Positions 44,703-54,604 of a DNA stretch of 64,000 nucleotides are shown in pieces. Numbering within the stretch: position 1 is the stretch's first letter; each line of letters opens with the position of its first letter. The translations under genes were made by a program, and so were the position numbers. The stretch comes from Candidatus Flexicrinis proximus (lineage in GTDB: Bacteria; Chloroflexota; Anaerolineae; Aggregatilineales; Phototrophicaceae), in NCBI GenBank assembly GCA_016712885.1, contig JADJQF010000033.1:310001-374000 (forward strand), written 5' to 3'. A model generated the notes under the pieces. It searched no databases and was not told the origin of the DNA. It saw only the letters and a list, made by a program, of their open reading frames with translations.

Positions 44703-47465
44703 ATGACCCGCTTTTCCCGCTTGCTGCTGCTTTTGGCGTTGGGAGTGTCCATCGCCTTCCTGGGCTATCACCGTCTCGCGCTCACTGACCTGATCTTCGG
44801 CAAGGGCGACGCCTACCATTATTTCACGCCACTGTGGGCCGCGCGTGACGCCGCCCTGCGTGCCGGCCAGCTTCCGCTCTGGACCCAAGACCTGTTCATG
44901 GGCGCGCCGCTGCTGGCCGACAGCCAGCTCGGCACGTTCTACCCGCCCAATTGGCTGACCGTCTGGCTTCCCGCCTGGACAGCCCTCAAAGTCAGCGTCT
45001 ATATCCATGTCGCGTGGGCGGCGATCGGCGCGTTTCTGCTGGCGCGGCGGGCGCTGAGTGTCGGTCTGCTGCCGGCCGTCATCGCCGCGGGTGTGTTCGC
45101 CCTGGGGGGAGTCGTCGGCGCCCATGCCGAGCAGATCAACCAGCTTCAGGGCATCGCCTGGATGCCGTGGGCCTTCCTCAGTTTCCCGCGTCCCGCCTCC
45201 GGCTCGCGCCTCTCCGCCTTCCCCTTTGCGCTGGCCGCCGTCCTCGCGCTGATTGCCCTGAGCGGTCATACGCAGACGCTGTTCATCACCGGCATCGGCC
45301 TCGGTATCTACGCGCTGACGCCGGCTGTCGGCACTGCGCTTCCGGCCCGTGGCGCAGCCTCGCCCTCCCGCAGATTCATCGCCTTCGTCCGGCCCCGGCT
45401 GGCCGCGCTCGTGCTGCTTGCCGTCGCGTCGGTACTCGCGCTGGTACTAGCCGCCGTGCAGATCCTCCCGACGCTCGAACTGACCGGCCTCTCCAACCGT
45501 CAGGGCGGGTTTTCGGCGCTGGCGGCCATGGCCTTTAGCTGGCCGCCGAATCTCGCCGCTCGCGGCCTGCTGCCCAGCCTCGACGGTCAGGTGTTTGGTG
45601 AATACGTCGCCTATCTGGGGGTTATCGGGCTTGCGCTGGCGCTCTGGGGCGTCTTCTATGGCGGCGCCAGACGCTGGCCGTGGCTGATCCTCGCACTGGC
45701 CGGCCTCGTTCTGGCGTTCGGCCTGTATAACCCGTTCTACTGGCTGCTGGCAGAACTCCCCGGCTTCAATTTTTTCCGCGTACCGGCGCGTTTTCTCGGC
45801 TTGTTCGCCCTGGCGGGTGCGGTTCTGGCCGCGTTGGGCGCGGAGTCGCTGATCGCGCGGCCTGTCGCTCTCCCGCGCCGCGGCCTGGTCGCCGTGATCG
45901 CCGTGATCGCCGCGCTGGCGCTGCTCGCCCTCTGGCGCAGCCCGTCCGCCGCCCTCGAAGTCGACGGTGACGCGCGTCCAACCCTGCCGACCCTGCTCCT
46001 GTGGGCTGCCGCCGCGCTGCTGTTCGTCAATGCCGTTCTGCTCCGCGCACACATCCCCCGCCGCGCGCTGGCCGTATTCCTCGCCGTCATCACCCTCGGC
46101 GAACTGGCCATCGCGGCGACCAACATGCCGCACCGCGACCTGGTAGACCCGATGGCCGCGACCGATCCGCGCCTGTCCAGCTATATGCTTTCGGCTGCCG
46201 GAGAACAGTCCGTGCTTGCCGGCCCGCGCCGCGTGCTGTCTATCTCGCTGGCCTATTTCGATACCTACGACCACGTCAATTTGCTCGACCGCTACGCCCG
46301 CCTGGGTATGACCGAACGCGCGGGCAAGGCCGGCCTCACCGCCGCCAAGCTCAAGGAGCTCCTCGCGCCGAACTTCCCGCTGCTTTACGGCAATCCCAGC
46401 GCCGATGGATTTGGGGGCGGCCTGCTGCCCACCGTCTACTACTCCGCCTTTACCTCGCTGTTCCTGCCGGACGGCACGCCGCGCACCCTTGATGGCCGTC
46501 TGCGTGAACTGCTGGCACGTCCGGAATGCTTCGGCGCCTGCGTGCCTGACCGCCGCTGGCTCGACCTGATGGGCGTCGAAACCCTGATCCTCGACAAGAC
46601 CTACGATCGCTTTTATGACGATATCCAATTTGACCTGGGGCTGTCGCTGACCCTCGACAGGACGCACATGGCCGGCGTGCCGCAGAACGTCACCGCCGAT
46701 CAGGCCCATCTGCTGGCCTCGTCCGCTGACCTGACCCTGACCGTGAATGGCCGCGACGCGAGCATCATCGACTCGCGGCCGGTCGACGATGACCTGACGC
46801 TGTTGCGCTTTGACCTCGGCGGGGCAGAGCGGATCATGTCGCTCGAACTTGGCGGAAAGAGCGTGACTGTACGCGCGCTGACGCTGGTCGACTCGCGTAC
46901 CGGCGCCTTCACGATGATCCCGTTGGGTGCCTGGCAAAAGGCGCTGTCCAGCGACATCAAGCTCTATCAGTCCAGCCGCGCGCTGCCTGCCGCGTTTGTT
47001 CCCCGCGCGGTGACCGTCCTGCCGGACAACTGGAACGGCAGCGAAGCGGCGCTGGTCGCCATGCGCGATCCCGGCTTTGACCCCGCTGCGCAGGTCATTC
47101 TGCATGGCGCGCCAGACTCGCTGGCTTCGGCAAGTTTCTCGGACGCCGTGACGGCTGTCGTCGCGCGGACGGCATCACGCATGGAATACGCCGTCACTGT
47201 CGAGCCGGGCGCCGATGCCGTCCTGCTGTTCAGCGACGCCTACTTCCCCGGCTGGGTCGCCGAAATCGACGGTCAGCCCGTGCCGCTCTACCGCGCCGAT
47301 GTCATGTTCCGCGCGGTGGTCGTGCCGCCGGGCAGTCATTCGCTCATAGTCGAATACCGCCCGCCCTGGCTTCAGCCCTTACTGGCCTTCGGCTTGGCGG
47401 TCTGGGTCATCTTTGGCCTGCTCTGGCTGGCAGCCGCGCGCTTTTCGAAGCATAAAGAGGGATAA
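44703..47465 (+). CDS. YfhO-family membrane protein
   Basis: 920 aa. A polytopic N-terminal half (about 12 hydrophobic segments to residue ~480) with the family-typical first loop KGDAYHYFTPLW...LPLWTQDLFMGAPLLADSQLGTFYPPN, then a large soluble C-terminal domain and a final membrane helix. YfhO proteins are GT-C-like and are linked to glycosylation of cell-wall polymers in Firmicutes; the exact substrate here is unknown. Monocistronic; R12 follows directly. Confidence 0.88.
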   Translation: MTRFSRLLLLLALGVSIAFLGYHRLALTDLIFGKGDAYHYFTPLWAARDAALRAGQLPLWTQDLFMGAPLLADSQLGTFYPPNWLTVWLPAWTALKVSVYIHVAWAAIGAFLLARRALSVGLLPAVIAAGVFALGGVVGAHAEQINQLQGIAWMPWAFLSFPRPASGSRLSAFPFALAAVLALIALSGHTQTLFITGIGLGIYALTPAVGTALPARGAASPSRRFIAFVRPRLAALVLLAVASVLALVLAAVQILPTLELTGLSNRQGGFSALAAMAFSWPPNLAARGLLPSLDGQVFGEYVAYLGVIGLALALWGVFYGGARRWPWLILALAGLVLAFGLYNPFYWLLAELPGFNFFRVPARFLGLFALAGAVLAALGAESLIARPVALPRRGLVAVIAVIAALALLALWRSPSAALEVDGDARPTLPTLLLWAAAALLFVNAVLLRAHIPRRALAVFLAVITLGELAIAATNMPHRDLVDPMAATDPRLSSYMLSAAGEQSVLAGPRRVLSISLAYFDTYDHVNLLDRYARLGMTERAGKAGLTAAKLKELLAPNFPLLYGNPSADGFGGGLLPTVYYSAFTSLFLPDGTPRTLDGRLRELLARPECFGACVPDRRWLDLMGVETLILDKTYDRFYDDIQFDLGLSLTLDRTHMAGVPQNVTADQAHLLASSADLTLTVNGRDASIIDSRPVDDDLTLLRFDLGGAERIMSLELGGKSVTVRALTLVDSRTGAFTMIPLGAWQKALSSDIKLYQSSRALPAAFVPRAVTVLPDNWNGSEAALVAMRDPGFDPAAQVILHGAPDSLASASFSDAVTAVVARTASRMEYAVTVEPGADAVLLFSDAYFPGWVAEIDGQPVPLYRADVMFRAVVVPPGSHSLIVEYRPPWLQPLLAFGLAVWVIFGLLWLAAARFSKHKEG

Positions 47466-47466
47466 C

Positions 47467-47618
47467 ACTGGGGTTCCACCCCAAACCCCAGCTGGAGTTT
47501 GCACTCCTGCACCTCCTATATGCGAAATGAACAGGCGCGCCTGTTTATTTCGCAGAGAAGAGAGTCCAGAGGGGCCATACCCCTTTGGCGGAGGTGTGGA
47601 GGCAGCGCCTCCACAAAC
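47467..47618 (+). repeat. Five-hairpin repeat R12
   Basis: Begins 1 nt after the YfhO stop. H1 TGGGG/CCCCA, H2 GGAG..CTCC, H3 at 47522-47553 with arms GCGAAATGAACAGGC and GCCTGTTTATTTCGC (one G-T pair), H4 AGAGGGG/CCCCTTT, H5 GTGGAGGC/GCCTCCAC. Confidence 0.9.
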
Positions 47619-47639
47619 TCGGAGTCCCGTAGAACTCGC

Positions 47640-48410
47640 TTATTCGCTGTATTCGAGGGTCTCTGGCAGGCGATCCGCCGGCGTCAGTTTGCGGTGGCGG
47701 AACAGGATTTGCCACACGCGCAGCGCCGCTTCCACCATCACCCGCGTATCCATCTTCGACGTGCCGCGCTCACGGTCAGGGCAACGGCTCGGCACTTCGG
47801 TCAGCCGGTAGCCCAGCTTATGGGCCACGAACGCCAGCTCGACCAGATACACGTAGCCGCTGGAATTGATGCGGTCGAGCCCCAGCCCGAGCAGCGCCTC
47901 CCGCCGCCACAGCCGGAATCCGCCGGTGGCATCGTTGATTGGCAGTCCCAGGATCGTCCGCACATAAATCCGGTTCGCCCAGAAACTCAGCAGCTTGCGG
48001 TGGATGCCCCAGCGCTCGTCGACGCTGCCGCCCTTCACATAGCGCGACCCGAGCACCATATCGGCCTCGCGTTCATACAGCGCTTCGATCATCGACGGGA
48101 TGTACGGCGGCTGGTGCGAAAAATCGGTGTCCATCTGCAGAACCAGGTCGGCGCCTTCTTCGATAGCGCGGCTGATCCCAATCCGGTAGGCCGGCCCCAG
48201 TCCGCTCTTGCCCGGATTGTGCTGGACGTTCACCCAGCCGATATACTTCTCGGCCAGCTCATCGGCGATCTCGCCCGTACCATCTGGCGAATTGTCGTCT
48301 ACGATCAGCACGTGCAGGTCTTCTATATTCAGCGCCAGCAGCGCCTCGACCATCAGTTCGAGGTTCTCTGCTTCGTTGTAGGTGGGTAGGACGACAGTCA
48401 GGTTAGGCAT
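47640..48410 (-). CDS. Dolichol-phosphate mannosyltransferase-like GT2
   Basis: 256-aa GT2 enzyme of the polyprenol-phosphate-mannose synthase type. LTVVLPTYNEAENL, VLIVDDNSPDGTGEIA, LVLQMDTDFSHQP (the metal-binding DxD) and GSRYVKGGSVDERWG are characteristic. It has no C-terminal membrane anchor, so it is the short soluble form. It probably makes polyprenyl-P-sugar donors for GT-C enzymes such as the GT39 protein at 60628 (inference from family). Confidence 0.92.
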   Translation of the reverse strand: MPNLTVVLPTYNEAENLELMVEALLALNIEDLHVLIVDDNSPDGTGEIADELAEKYIGWVNVQHNPGKSGLGPAYRIGISRAIEEGADLVLQMDTDFSHQPPYIPSMIEALYEREADMVLGSRYVKGGSVDERWGIHRKLLSFWANRIYVRTILGLPINDATGGFRLWRREALLGLGLDRINSSGYVYLVELAFVAHKLGYRLTEVPSRCPDRERGTSKMDTRVMVEAALRVWQILFRHRKLTPADRLPETLEYSE

Positions 48411-48453
48411 CGCATGGCCGGATGAACAACGTATTCGGGTGAGAGTAACGTCA

Positions 48454-48627
48454 GTTATGGATCATTTGGGGTTTCACCCCATACCCCAGCAGGGATTTAC
48501 ATCCCTGCACCCTCCATTTGCCATTGGATTCGCTTGCGAAACCAATGACATTGCGGGAGTCCAGAGGGTGCTAGCCCTTTGGCGGTGGTGCGGAGGCGGA
48601 GCCTCTGCAAAACCCATATCTATAACT
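48454..48627 (+). repeat. Five-hairpin repeat R13 (in a divergent promoter gap)
   Basis: Left end GTTATGGAT, H1 TGGGG/CCCCA, H2 GCAGGGA/TCCCTGC, H3 at 48520-48549 with mismatched arms GCCATTGGaTTCGC and GCGAAaCCAATGaC, H4 AGAGGG/CCCTTT, H5 GGAGGC/GCCTC. The right end CTATAAC is a partial inverted copy of the left end. It lies between the starts of the GT2 and htpG genes. Confidence 0.88.
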
Positions 48628-48770
48628 CGCGCTAGTGTACGGTCAGGTCGGTGGTCGTGCAAGTGACGGACGCCCGACTCATCCTGTGCGCGGCGCCAAA
48701 ATTCTTACACGCCGTTTACACGACTGTGCTAAAACTGTCCGCGTGAAAAGAATCATTGGAGGGCATCACT

Positions 48771-50654
48771 ATGAACGATACAGCGGCCGGTGCGACCACG
48801 CACAATTTTCAGGCCGAAATCCAGCAGCTTCTGCACATCCTCGTCCATGCGCTCTATACCGAACGCGACATCTTCCTGCGTGAGCTGATTTCGAATGCCT
48901 CGGACGCGCTCAACCGCGCCCAGTTCGAAGCCCTGACCAACCGCGAGATGCGCGATCAGGACGCCGAACTTGCCGTGCGGATCACCGCTGACGAAGAAGC
49001 GGGAACGCTCACCATCAGCGACAGCGGCATCGGCATGTCCCGCGACGACCTGATGAACAATCTCGGCGTGATCGCCCGCAGCGGCGCGCGCGCCTTCATC
49101 GACGCGATCAAGGACGCGCCGGACGGCCAGACGGCCAAGGATGTCATCGGCCAGTTCGGCGTCGGCTTCTATTCGGTCTTCATGGTGGCCGATAAGGTGC
49201 GCGTCGTCACCCAGAGCCACGACCCCAACGAGCCGGCCTGGGTCTGGGAGGCTGAAGGTGGCACCTCCTACACCGTCACGCAGGGCGAGCGCGAGCATCG
49301 CGGCACTGATATCGTCGTCTATCTCAAACCCGATGCCAAGGAATTCCTGCAGGTCTGGAAGGTCAAGGATATCGTCCGCACCTACAGCAATACCATCAGC
49401 TTCCCGATCTACGTGGCCGACGAAACTGAGCCGACCAACGAGCGCAGCGCCCTCTGGCGTCAGGACCCCAAAGAGATCAGCGACAAGCAGTACGACGATT
49501 TCTACCGGATGCTGACCTACGACTTCAACGGCATGCAGAAGAAGATCCACATCCGCGCCGATGTGCCGCTCCAGTTCTATTCGGTGTTGTTCGTCCCCTC
49601 GTCGAACCAGCCGCCCATGTTCAGCCAGCGCAAGCAGCCCGGCCTCAAGCTCTACGCCCGCAAGGTGCTGATCCAGGAATACTGCACCGATCTGCTGCCG
49701 GACTACCTCTCGTTCATCCACGGCGTTGTCGACAGCGAAGATCTGCCCCTCAACGTCAGCCGCGAGACCGTCCGCGCCGATCAGCTCATGGCCCAGCTCA
49801 GGAAGGCCATCACCAAGCGCGTCCTCAGCGACTTCCGCAAGATGCTCCAGTCCGAGCGCGAAGACTATATTAAGCTGTTCGAGGACTTTGGACGCTTCCT
49901 CAAGCAGGGCGTGGCGATTGCCCCCGATGACAAGGAAGACCTGCTCACGCTGGTGATCTTCCCGACCACCCACGACGACAGCAAGGCGCCAACGACGCTG
50001 CGCGAGTACGTCGACCGCATGGCGGCCAACCAGTCCGACATCTACTACATCGTCGCCGACGACTTCCACAGCGCGCGCCGCAGCCCGCACCTTGAGCCGT
50101 TCGCCCGCCGTGGCATCGAAGTCCTGCTCCTGACCGACCCTGTCGACCCGATCCTGCTCACCGCCCTCAATGAGTTCAGCGGCCACAAGCTGCGCTCGGT
50201 CGATGACGCCGACCTGGACCTCTCCGAAGTTGGCGCCGCCAAAGAGGACGAGACTCCGCAGACCGAGCCGGTCGCCGAGGCCGATTTCGAGACCGTCCGC
50301 GCCAAATTCGAATTGCTGCTGGGTGAGCGCGTCAAAGGCGTGCGCGAAAGCAAAACCCTCGTCGGCAGCGCCGCCCGCCTTGTCAGCGGGGACGAAGGCG
50401 GCGAGGGGCAGATGTTCCGCGTCAACCGCCTGCTCTCGCGGGATTACCAGCTTCCGGTCAAGACCCTCGAACTCAACCCGCGCCATCCGCTCCTGCACAA
50501 CCTCGCGCGCCGCATCGCCGCCGGTGACGACGAAGTGACCACGCTGGTCATGGAGCAGGTCTTCGAGACCGCGCTGCTTCAGGACGGCATCCATCCCGAC
50601 CCGGCTTCGATGGCCGAGCGCCTGACCAAGCTGATGCAGAAAGCCACCGAGTAA
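48771..50654 (+). CDS. htpG: Chaperone protein HtpG (Hsp90)
   Basis: 627-aa Hsp90, usual bacterial length. ATP-binding GHKL motifs: ERDIFLRELISNASDALNR, LTISDSGIGMSRDDL, GQFGVGFYSVFMVADKV. It refolds client proteins as a dimer. ATG chosen with GGAGGG at 8 nt; a TTG further upstream was rejected. No CIRCE-like inverted repeat was found upstream. R13 lies in the gap with the divergent GT2 gene, and a terminator follows the stop. Confidence 0.97.
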   Translation: MNDTAAGATTHNFQAEIQQLLHILVHALYTERDIFLRELISNASDALNRAQFEALTNREMRDQDAELAVRITADEEAGTLTISDSGIGMSRDDLMNNLGVIARSGARAFIDAIKDAPDGQTAKDVIGQFGVGFYSVFMVADKVRVVTQSHDPNEPAWVWEAEGGTSYTVTQGEREHRGTDIVVYLKPDAKEFLQVWKVKDIVRTYSNTISFPIYVADETEPTNERSALWRQDPKEISDKQYDDFYRMLTYDFNGMQKKIHIRADVPLQFYSVLFVPSSNQPPMFSQRKQPGLKLYARKVLIQEYCTDLLPDYLSFIHGVVDSEDLPLNVSRETVRADQLMAQLRKAITKRVLSDFRKMLQSEREDYIKLFEDFGRFLKQGVAIAPDDKEDLLTLVIFPTTHDDSKAPTTLREYVDRMAANQSDIYYIVADDFHSARRSPHLEPFARRGIEVLLLTDPVDPILLTALNEFSGHKLRSVDDADLDLSEVGAAKEDETPQTEPVAEADFETVRAKFELLLGERVKGVRESKTLVGSAARLVSGDEGGEGQMFRVNRLLSRDYQLPVKTLELNPRHPLLHNLARRIAAGDDEVTTLVMEQVFETALLQDGIHPDPASMAERLTKLMQKATE

Positions 50655-50688
50655 GCGCGCCGCAGCAGCCAGCGACAAGCACGACCAG

Positions 50689-50726
50689 ATAACACCAGCG
50701 CCGGGAACCCCCGGCGCTGGTGTTAT
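50689..50726 (+). terminator. Strong hairpin after htpG
   Basis: Stem ATAACACCAGCGCCGGG pairing with CCCGGCGCTGGTGTTAT (17 bp) around AACC, 35 nt after the stop. The T-tract is weak (GTCT). Confidence 0.7.
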
Positions 50727-50748
50727 GTCTGAGGCGTACTGTGAAGCT

Positions 50749-50915
50749 GTTATTTGTGGAGGCTTTGCCTCCAAACCTCCACAAGGGGTTTGCACCCCTT
50801 GACCCTTCATCTGCGACTTTGACCGGCAAAGCCGGTCAAAGTCGCAGATGAGAGGTGCAGGAGAGCTATCTCCTGCTAGGGTTCGGGGTGAAACCCCGAA
50901 ACACTATCCATAACT
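50749..50915 (-). repeat. Five-hairpin repeat R14
   Basis: H5 TGGAGGC/GCCTCCA, H4 AAGGGG/CCCCTT, H3 at 50813-50845 with perfect arms GCGACTTTGACCGGC and GCCGGTCAAAGTCGC, H2 GCAGGAG/CTCCTGC, H1 CGGGG/CCCCG, right end CTATCCATAAC. Two H3 pairs are exchanged relative to R7. Confidence 0.92.
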
Positions 50916-50923
50916 GACGCTCC

Positions 50924-51553
50924 CTAGCTGGCCGTCGCCACCTGTGGCGCAGTCTTGCCGCGGGCATTTCGCAGCGCCGCGCCGATCGCAAAACCCGCGA
51001 TCATCACAAACTCGACCCCCCAGAATGCATACGCCAACCCGCCTTGCAGCAGCAGCCCGCTGTCGCTGCTGCTCGTCACGCGGTTGATCGACATGCCTTC
51101 TTCCGCGTACAACTGGACAAACGCCGGGAAGCCGGTTGTCCCGTATGTTTCCTGCTCGAACATGCTGATGAATTCGAGCGCCTCGTCGCGGGTGACCGTC
51201 GTTTGTTCCTCCTGGATGATGCTGACCAGTTCTTCTTTGTAGGTCAGGTATTGGCCAGCCCAGTACACCGCCGTCGCGATCAGCGCACCCAGGATCGCCA
51301 CCACGATCAGCGGCAGCGCCGACGGGCGGTTGTCGCGTACGACCACGTCTGCCAGTCCGCCGCCCAGGTTCGACGGCTGCGCGGAGGCCGACTTCCTGCC
51401 CAGAAAGGGCAGCGCGGCCGCGAACCCGATGATCGTCCCGCCGATGATCGGAAACACGATAATCAGGTAGAAACCGAGTTTGTCCGCCAGCGCCATCGCG
51501 CCGCCGACGGCTGCCGCTGCGATTGCGGCGAGAATAACTGAAACGATGATCAT
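50924..51553 (-). CDS. Hypothetical membrane protein (209 aa)
   Basis: Four hydrophobic segments (about 1-22, 27-52, 78-100 and 172-195) flank an extracytoplasmic-like region with TRDEALEFISMFEQETYGTTGFPAFVQLYAEEGM. No family recognised. R14 follows its stop. Start ATG with GGGGGTTCG upstream (weak). Confidence 0.72.
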   Translation of the reverse strand: MIIVSVILAAIAAAAVGGAMALADKLGFYLIIVFPIIGGTIIGFAAALPFLGRKSASAQPSNLGGGLADVVVRDNRPSALPLIVVAILGALIATAVYWAGQYLTYKEELVSIIQEEQTTVTRDEALEFISMFEQETYGTTGFPAFVQLYAEEGMSINRVTSSSDSGLLLQGGLAYAFWGVEFVMIAGFAIGAALRNARGKTAPQVATAS

Positions 51554-51713
51554 CGAACCCCCCTTTGAATCAGATATGTCTCACATAATATGCGAATTTC
51601 CGGAATTCCGTTGGCCTATTTTCGGCTTTTTGCCTCAAACTGCCGGTCTCTGCCGAACCATCTAAAGCCGAGCGCCGTCCGTCCTGTTACAATACCCGCC
51701 ATGGAGGCTGGAT

Positions 51714-52577
51714 ATGAGCGGTAAGCGGATACTGATTACGGGCGCGGATGGCCGCTTGGGCAGCGCGCTGACGAAACTGCTGGAAGGTGGGGGCGATACG
51801 GTGCTGCCCAGCGACCGTGACACGCTCGATGTCGGCGATTGGACTGCCGTGCGCCATTCCATCACCAGCGCCCATCCCGATATCGTCATCAACGCCGCCG
51901 CCTATACGGACGTCGATGGCTGCGCGCGCGACCCGGAACTGGCCTATCGCATCAACGGCGTCGGCGCCGGTAATCTGGCCGCGGCCGCCTACGAAATCCA
52001 CGCCATGATGATTCAGGTCAGCACCAATGAGGTGTTCGACGGCAAAGCCGCCCAGCCCTACCGCGAAAACGACCGCCCGACCCCCATCAACCCTTACGGC
52101 GCCAGCAAGTGGGCCGGCGAGCAGGCCGTTATGCGCGCCAACCCCAACCACCAGATCGTGCGGACTGCGTGGCTTTTCGCGCACGGTGGGCGCAACTTCA
52201 TTCAGGCCATTCTCGGCGCGGCAACGGCGGGGAAACCGCTCCGTGTCGTGACCGACGAGATCGCCAACCCCACCTATACCGGCGATCTCGCTGAGGCGCT
52301 GCTCGCGTTGGCCTCTACTGGCCGCCCTGGCACCTACCATCTCGTCAACGCCGGGGCCGTCTCGCGCTATGACTTCGCCCGCTATGCGCTCGACCGCGCC
52401 GGTCATAAATCCACGCCGGTTCAGCCCATCACCTCCGCCGACTGGCCGCGCGCCTCGACCCCGCCGCTCAACTGCGGCCTCCACAACACCGCCGCCGCCG
52501 CGCTGGGCGTGACCCTCCGCCCCTGGCAGGAGGCCGTCGACGCCTTCCTGGAGCGCGAGGGCCTGCTGGTCGACTGA
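51714..52577 (+). CDS. rfbD: dTDP-4-dehydrorhamnose reductase-like
   Basis: 287-aa extended SDR. TGADGRLGSAL is the NAD(P) motif, INAAAYTDVDGCARDPELAYRINGVGAGNLA is typical of RmlD/RfbD, STNEVFDG and YGASKWAGE (YxxxK) give the catalytic residues. It reduces dTDP-4-keto-rhamnose in the family. No rfbA/B/C is in the window, so the substrate could be a related dTDP- or UDP-sugar. The gene is followed 76 nt later by a glycosyltransferase. Confidence 0.87.
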   Translation: MSGKRILITGADGRLGSALTKLLEGGGDTVLPSDRDTLDVGDWTAVRHSITSAHPDIVINAAAYTDVDGCARDPELAYRINGVGAGNLAAAAYEIHAMMIQVSTNEVFDGKAAQPYRENDRPTPINPYGASKWAGEQAVMRANPNHQIVRTAWLFAHGGRNFIQAILGAATAGKPLRVVTDEIANPTYTGDLAEALLALASTGRPGTYHLVNAGAVSRYDFARYALDRAGHKSTPVQPITSADWPRASTPPLNCGLHNTAAAALGVTLRPWQEAVDAFLEREGLLVD

Positions 52578-52653
52578 TCGTTGCACTTTTGCCCCGGACG
52601 TTTTAACGTCAGGCGCAGTCTTGGCGCGTCAGCATCCAACCTGAAGAGAGATT

Positions 52654-53790
52654 ATGCACGTCGCAATCAACGCGTGGTTCTGGAATCAGCCTTTCGCCGG
52701 CAGCGGCCAATACGTCAACCGCCTCGTCGCGGCCCTGCGTCTCGTACGCCCGGACATCGCCCTCACGCTGGTCATGCCGCCCCATATCCGCCAGCCGGAG
52801 AACGTCCCGGCCGGCGTCAATATCCACCTGACCGGCGGATTGCGCGGCAAGGTCGGCAAAGTGCTGTTCGAGCAGCGCGGGTTCCCGCGCGCCTTACACC
52901 AGCTCAAGGCCGATATCGCCCATGTCCCCTACTGGGGGCCGCCGCTCGCTTCTCCCGCGCCGCTGGTCACCTCCGTCCTTGACGTCATCCCGCTCGTCCT
53001 CAAGGAATATGCCGGCACCGCCGCCGCCATGCTCTATACCTCGCTGGTCACCGCCGCCGCCCGTGGATCTTCGAAGATCATCACCCTGAGCCACGACAGC
53101 AAGGCCGACATCGTCCAGCACATCGGCGTCGAGCCGGAGCGCGTCGTGCCGATCCACCTGGCCGTCGATGAATCCTTCCATCCCACCTATGGTGCCGAGA
53201 AGGATGCCGCCATCAAGGCGAAATACGATCTGCCTGACCGCTTTGTCCTCTATTTAGGGGGGTTCGACGTCCGTAAACAGGTCAACGAACTCCTCCTCGC
53301 ATATACTTATGTGATGCAGGCAGAAGGCGATGACATTCCGCTGGTCATCGCTGGCAGGGAGCCGGAATGGGGGACGAGTGTCTTCCCCGATCTGCGCGCC
53401 TATGCCGAAAAACTCAAGCTGGGCGATGTCGTGCGCTGGATCGGCCCGCCTGACGACGCCGAGAAGCCTTCGGTTTACCGGTTGGCCGCCGCCCATGTCT
53501 GGCCCAGCAAAAAGGAAGGCTTCGGCCTGCCCGTGCTAGAATCGATGGCATCCGGGACCGCCACCATCGCCTGGAACGTGCCGGTGATGCAGGAAATTGT
53601 CGGCGACGGCGCGTATCTGGTTGACTCGGCGCGTGAAATGGCCGGTGCGATCCTGGCCGTCCTCAATCAGGAACCGCTGCGCCAATCGCTGATTAATCAG
53701 GGGCTGGCCCAGTCGACGCGCTATAGTTGGCGTAAGGCCGCCCGCGAAACAGCAGCAGTCTATGACGAGGTAATGCGTGAACCGAAGTAA
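52654..53790 (+). CDS. Glycosyltransferase family 4
   Basis: 378 aa. GT4 motifs: a short GSGQYVNRLV loop near residue 17, FVLYLGGFDVRKQVNELLLAY, and SKKEGFGLPVLESMASGTATIAWNVPVMQEIVGDGA. Sugar and acceptor unknown. AAGAGAG ribosome-binding site precedes the ATG. It is likely cotranscribed with the rfbD-like gene and used in surface polysaccharide synthesis. Confidence 0.9.
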   Translation: MHVAINAWFWNQPFAGSGQYVNRLVAALRLVRPDIALTLVMPPHIRQPENVPAGVNIHLTGGLRGKVGKVLFEQRGFPRALHQLKADIAHVPYWGPPLASPAPLVTSVLDVIPLVLKEYAGTAAAMLYTSLVTAAARGSSKIITLSHDSKADIVQHIGVEPERVVPIHLAVDESFHPTYGAEKDAAIKAKYDLPDRFVLYLGGFDVRKQVNELLLAYTYVMQAEGDDIPLVIAGREPEWGTSVFPDLRAYAEKLKLGDVVRWIGPPDDAEKPSVYRLAAAHVWPSKKEGFGLPVLESMASGTATIAWNVPVMQEIVGDGAYLVDSAREMAGAILAVLNQEPLRQSLINQGLAQSTRYSWRKAARETAAVYDEVMREPK

Positions 53791-53887
53791 GCAGTCATTA
53801 GACGTGATTTGAACCATCATCTGAGCGATAGGTGCTTCAACTTCTTTTCACTTCTCTCGCTTCTTTTCACTATCCAAGGGGGTTGCT

Positions 53888-54583
53888 ATGGGCGAAAGCT
53901 TGGGACGCGGGCGGGTGGGCAGGTATTTCGAACGGCGCAGCGGCAACGAGCTGACCTATCTGGCCGTCGGTATCGTGCTGGGCGTGATCGTCTCGCGCAT
54001 TGTCAGCCTCGTGACCGTCGATCCGAACGGCTTCTTCATGAACCTCATCCCGGAATTCATCGGGATTGTCTTTACCGTGTTCGTCCTCAATCGGCTGGAT
54101 GCCAACCGCGAAGACCGCCTGATCCGCGAACGACTCCTGCGTGAAATGCACAGCCGCTATAACCCCGTCGCCCTGCAGGCCATCGAAGAGCTGCGCGTGC
54201 TGGGCTATCTGGAGAAAGGCATCATGCGTGGGCGCGACTTCCGCGGTTCCAACTGGCAGGAGGCCAACCTGTATCAGGCCGACCTGCGCGGCGCGAACCT
54301 CAAGAACGCCGACCTCAAGAACGCCGACCTTTACGAGGCCAACCTGCAGGATGCCATCATCAGCGATGATCAGCTTCGCCTGGCCAAGACCATGCGCCGC
54401 TGCACCATGCCAGACGGCCAGAAATACGATGGCCGCTTCAACCTGTGGTGGGATCGCGAACTGATGCGCCGCGACAACTTCAACGCTGCCGACCCCGCCA
54501 GCGCCGCTGCCTATTACGAAGTCCCGGTCGAGTCGTATGTCGCCAGCCAGGCCGCCGAAGGGGCACGAATTTCCAAAGGCTAG
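53888..54583 (+). CDS. Membrane protein with pentapeptide-like repeats
   Basis: 231 aa. Two N-terminal membrane helices (about 20-38 and 46-65), then a helix with RLIRERLLREMHSRYNP, and at about 112-155 the A(D/N)LxX pentapeptide series (GSNWQEANLYQADLRGANLK, ADLKNADLYEANLQDA), which forms a right-handed quadrilateral helix. The C-terminal part is charged. Ligand unknown. GGGGG upstream of the ATG serves as ribosome-binding site. Confidence 0.8.
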   Translation: MGESLGRGRVGRYFERRSGNELTYLAVGIVLGVIVSRIVSLVTVDPNGFFMNLIPEFIGIVFTVFVLNRLDANREDRLIRERLLREMHSRYNPVALQAIEELRVLGYLEKGIMRGRDFRGSNWQEANLYQADLRGANLKNADLKNADLYEANLQDAIISDDQLRLAKTMRRCTMPDGQKYDGRFNLWWDRELMRRDNFNAADPASAAAYYEVPVESYVASQAAEGARISKG

Positions 54584-54604
54584 AGCCTCCCATTCACGTC
54601 TTCC

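Noticed and set aside
48640..48770. CIRCE (HrcA) element upstream of htpG
   Set aside because: GTGCTAA occurs once, but no inverted partner at the expected spacing.
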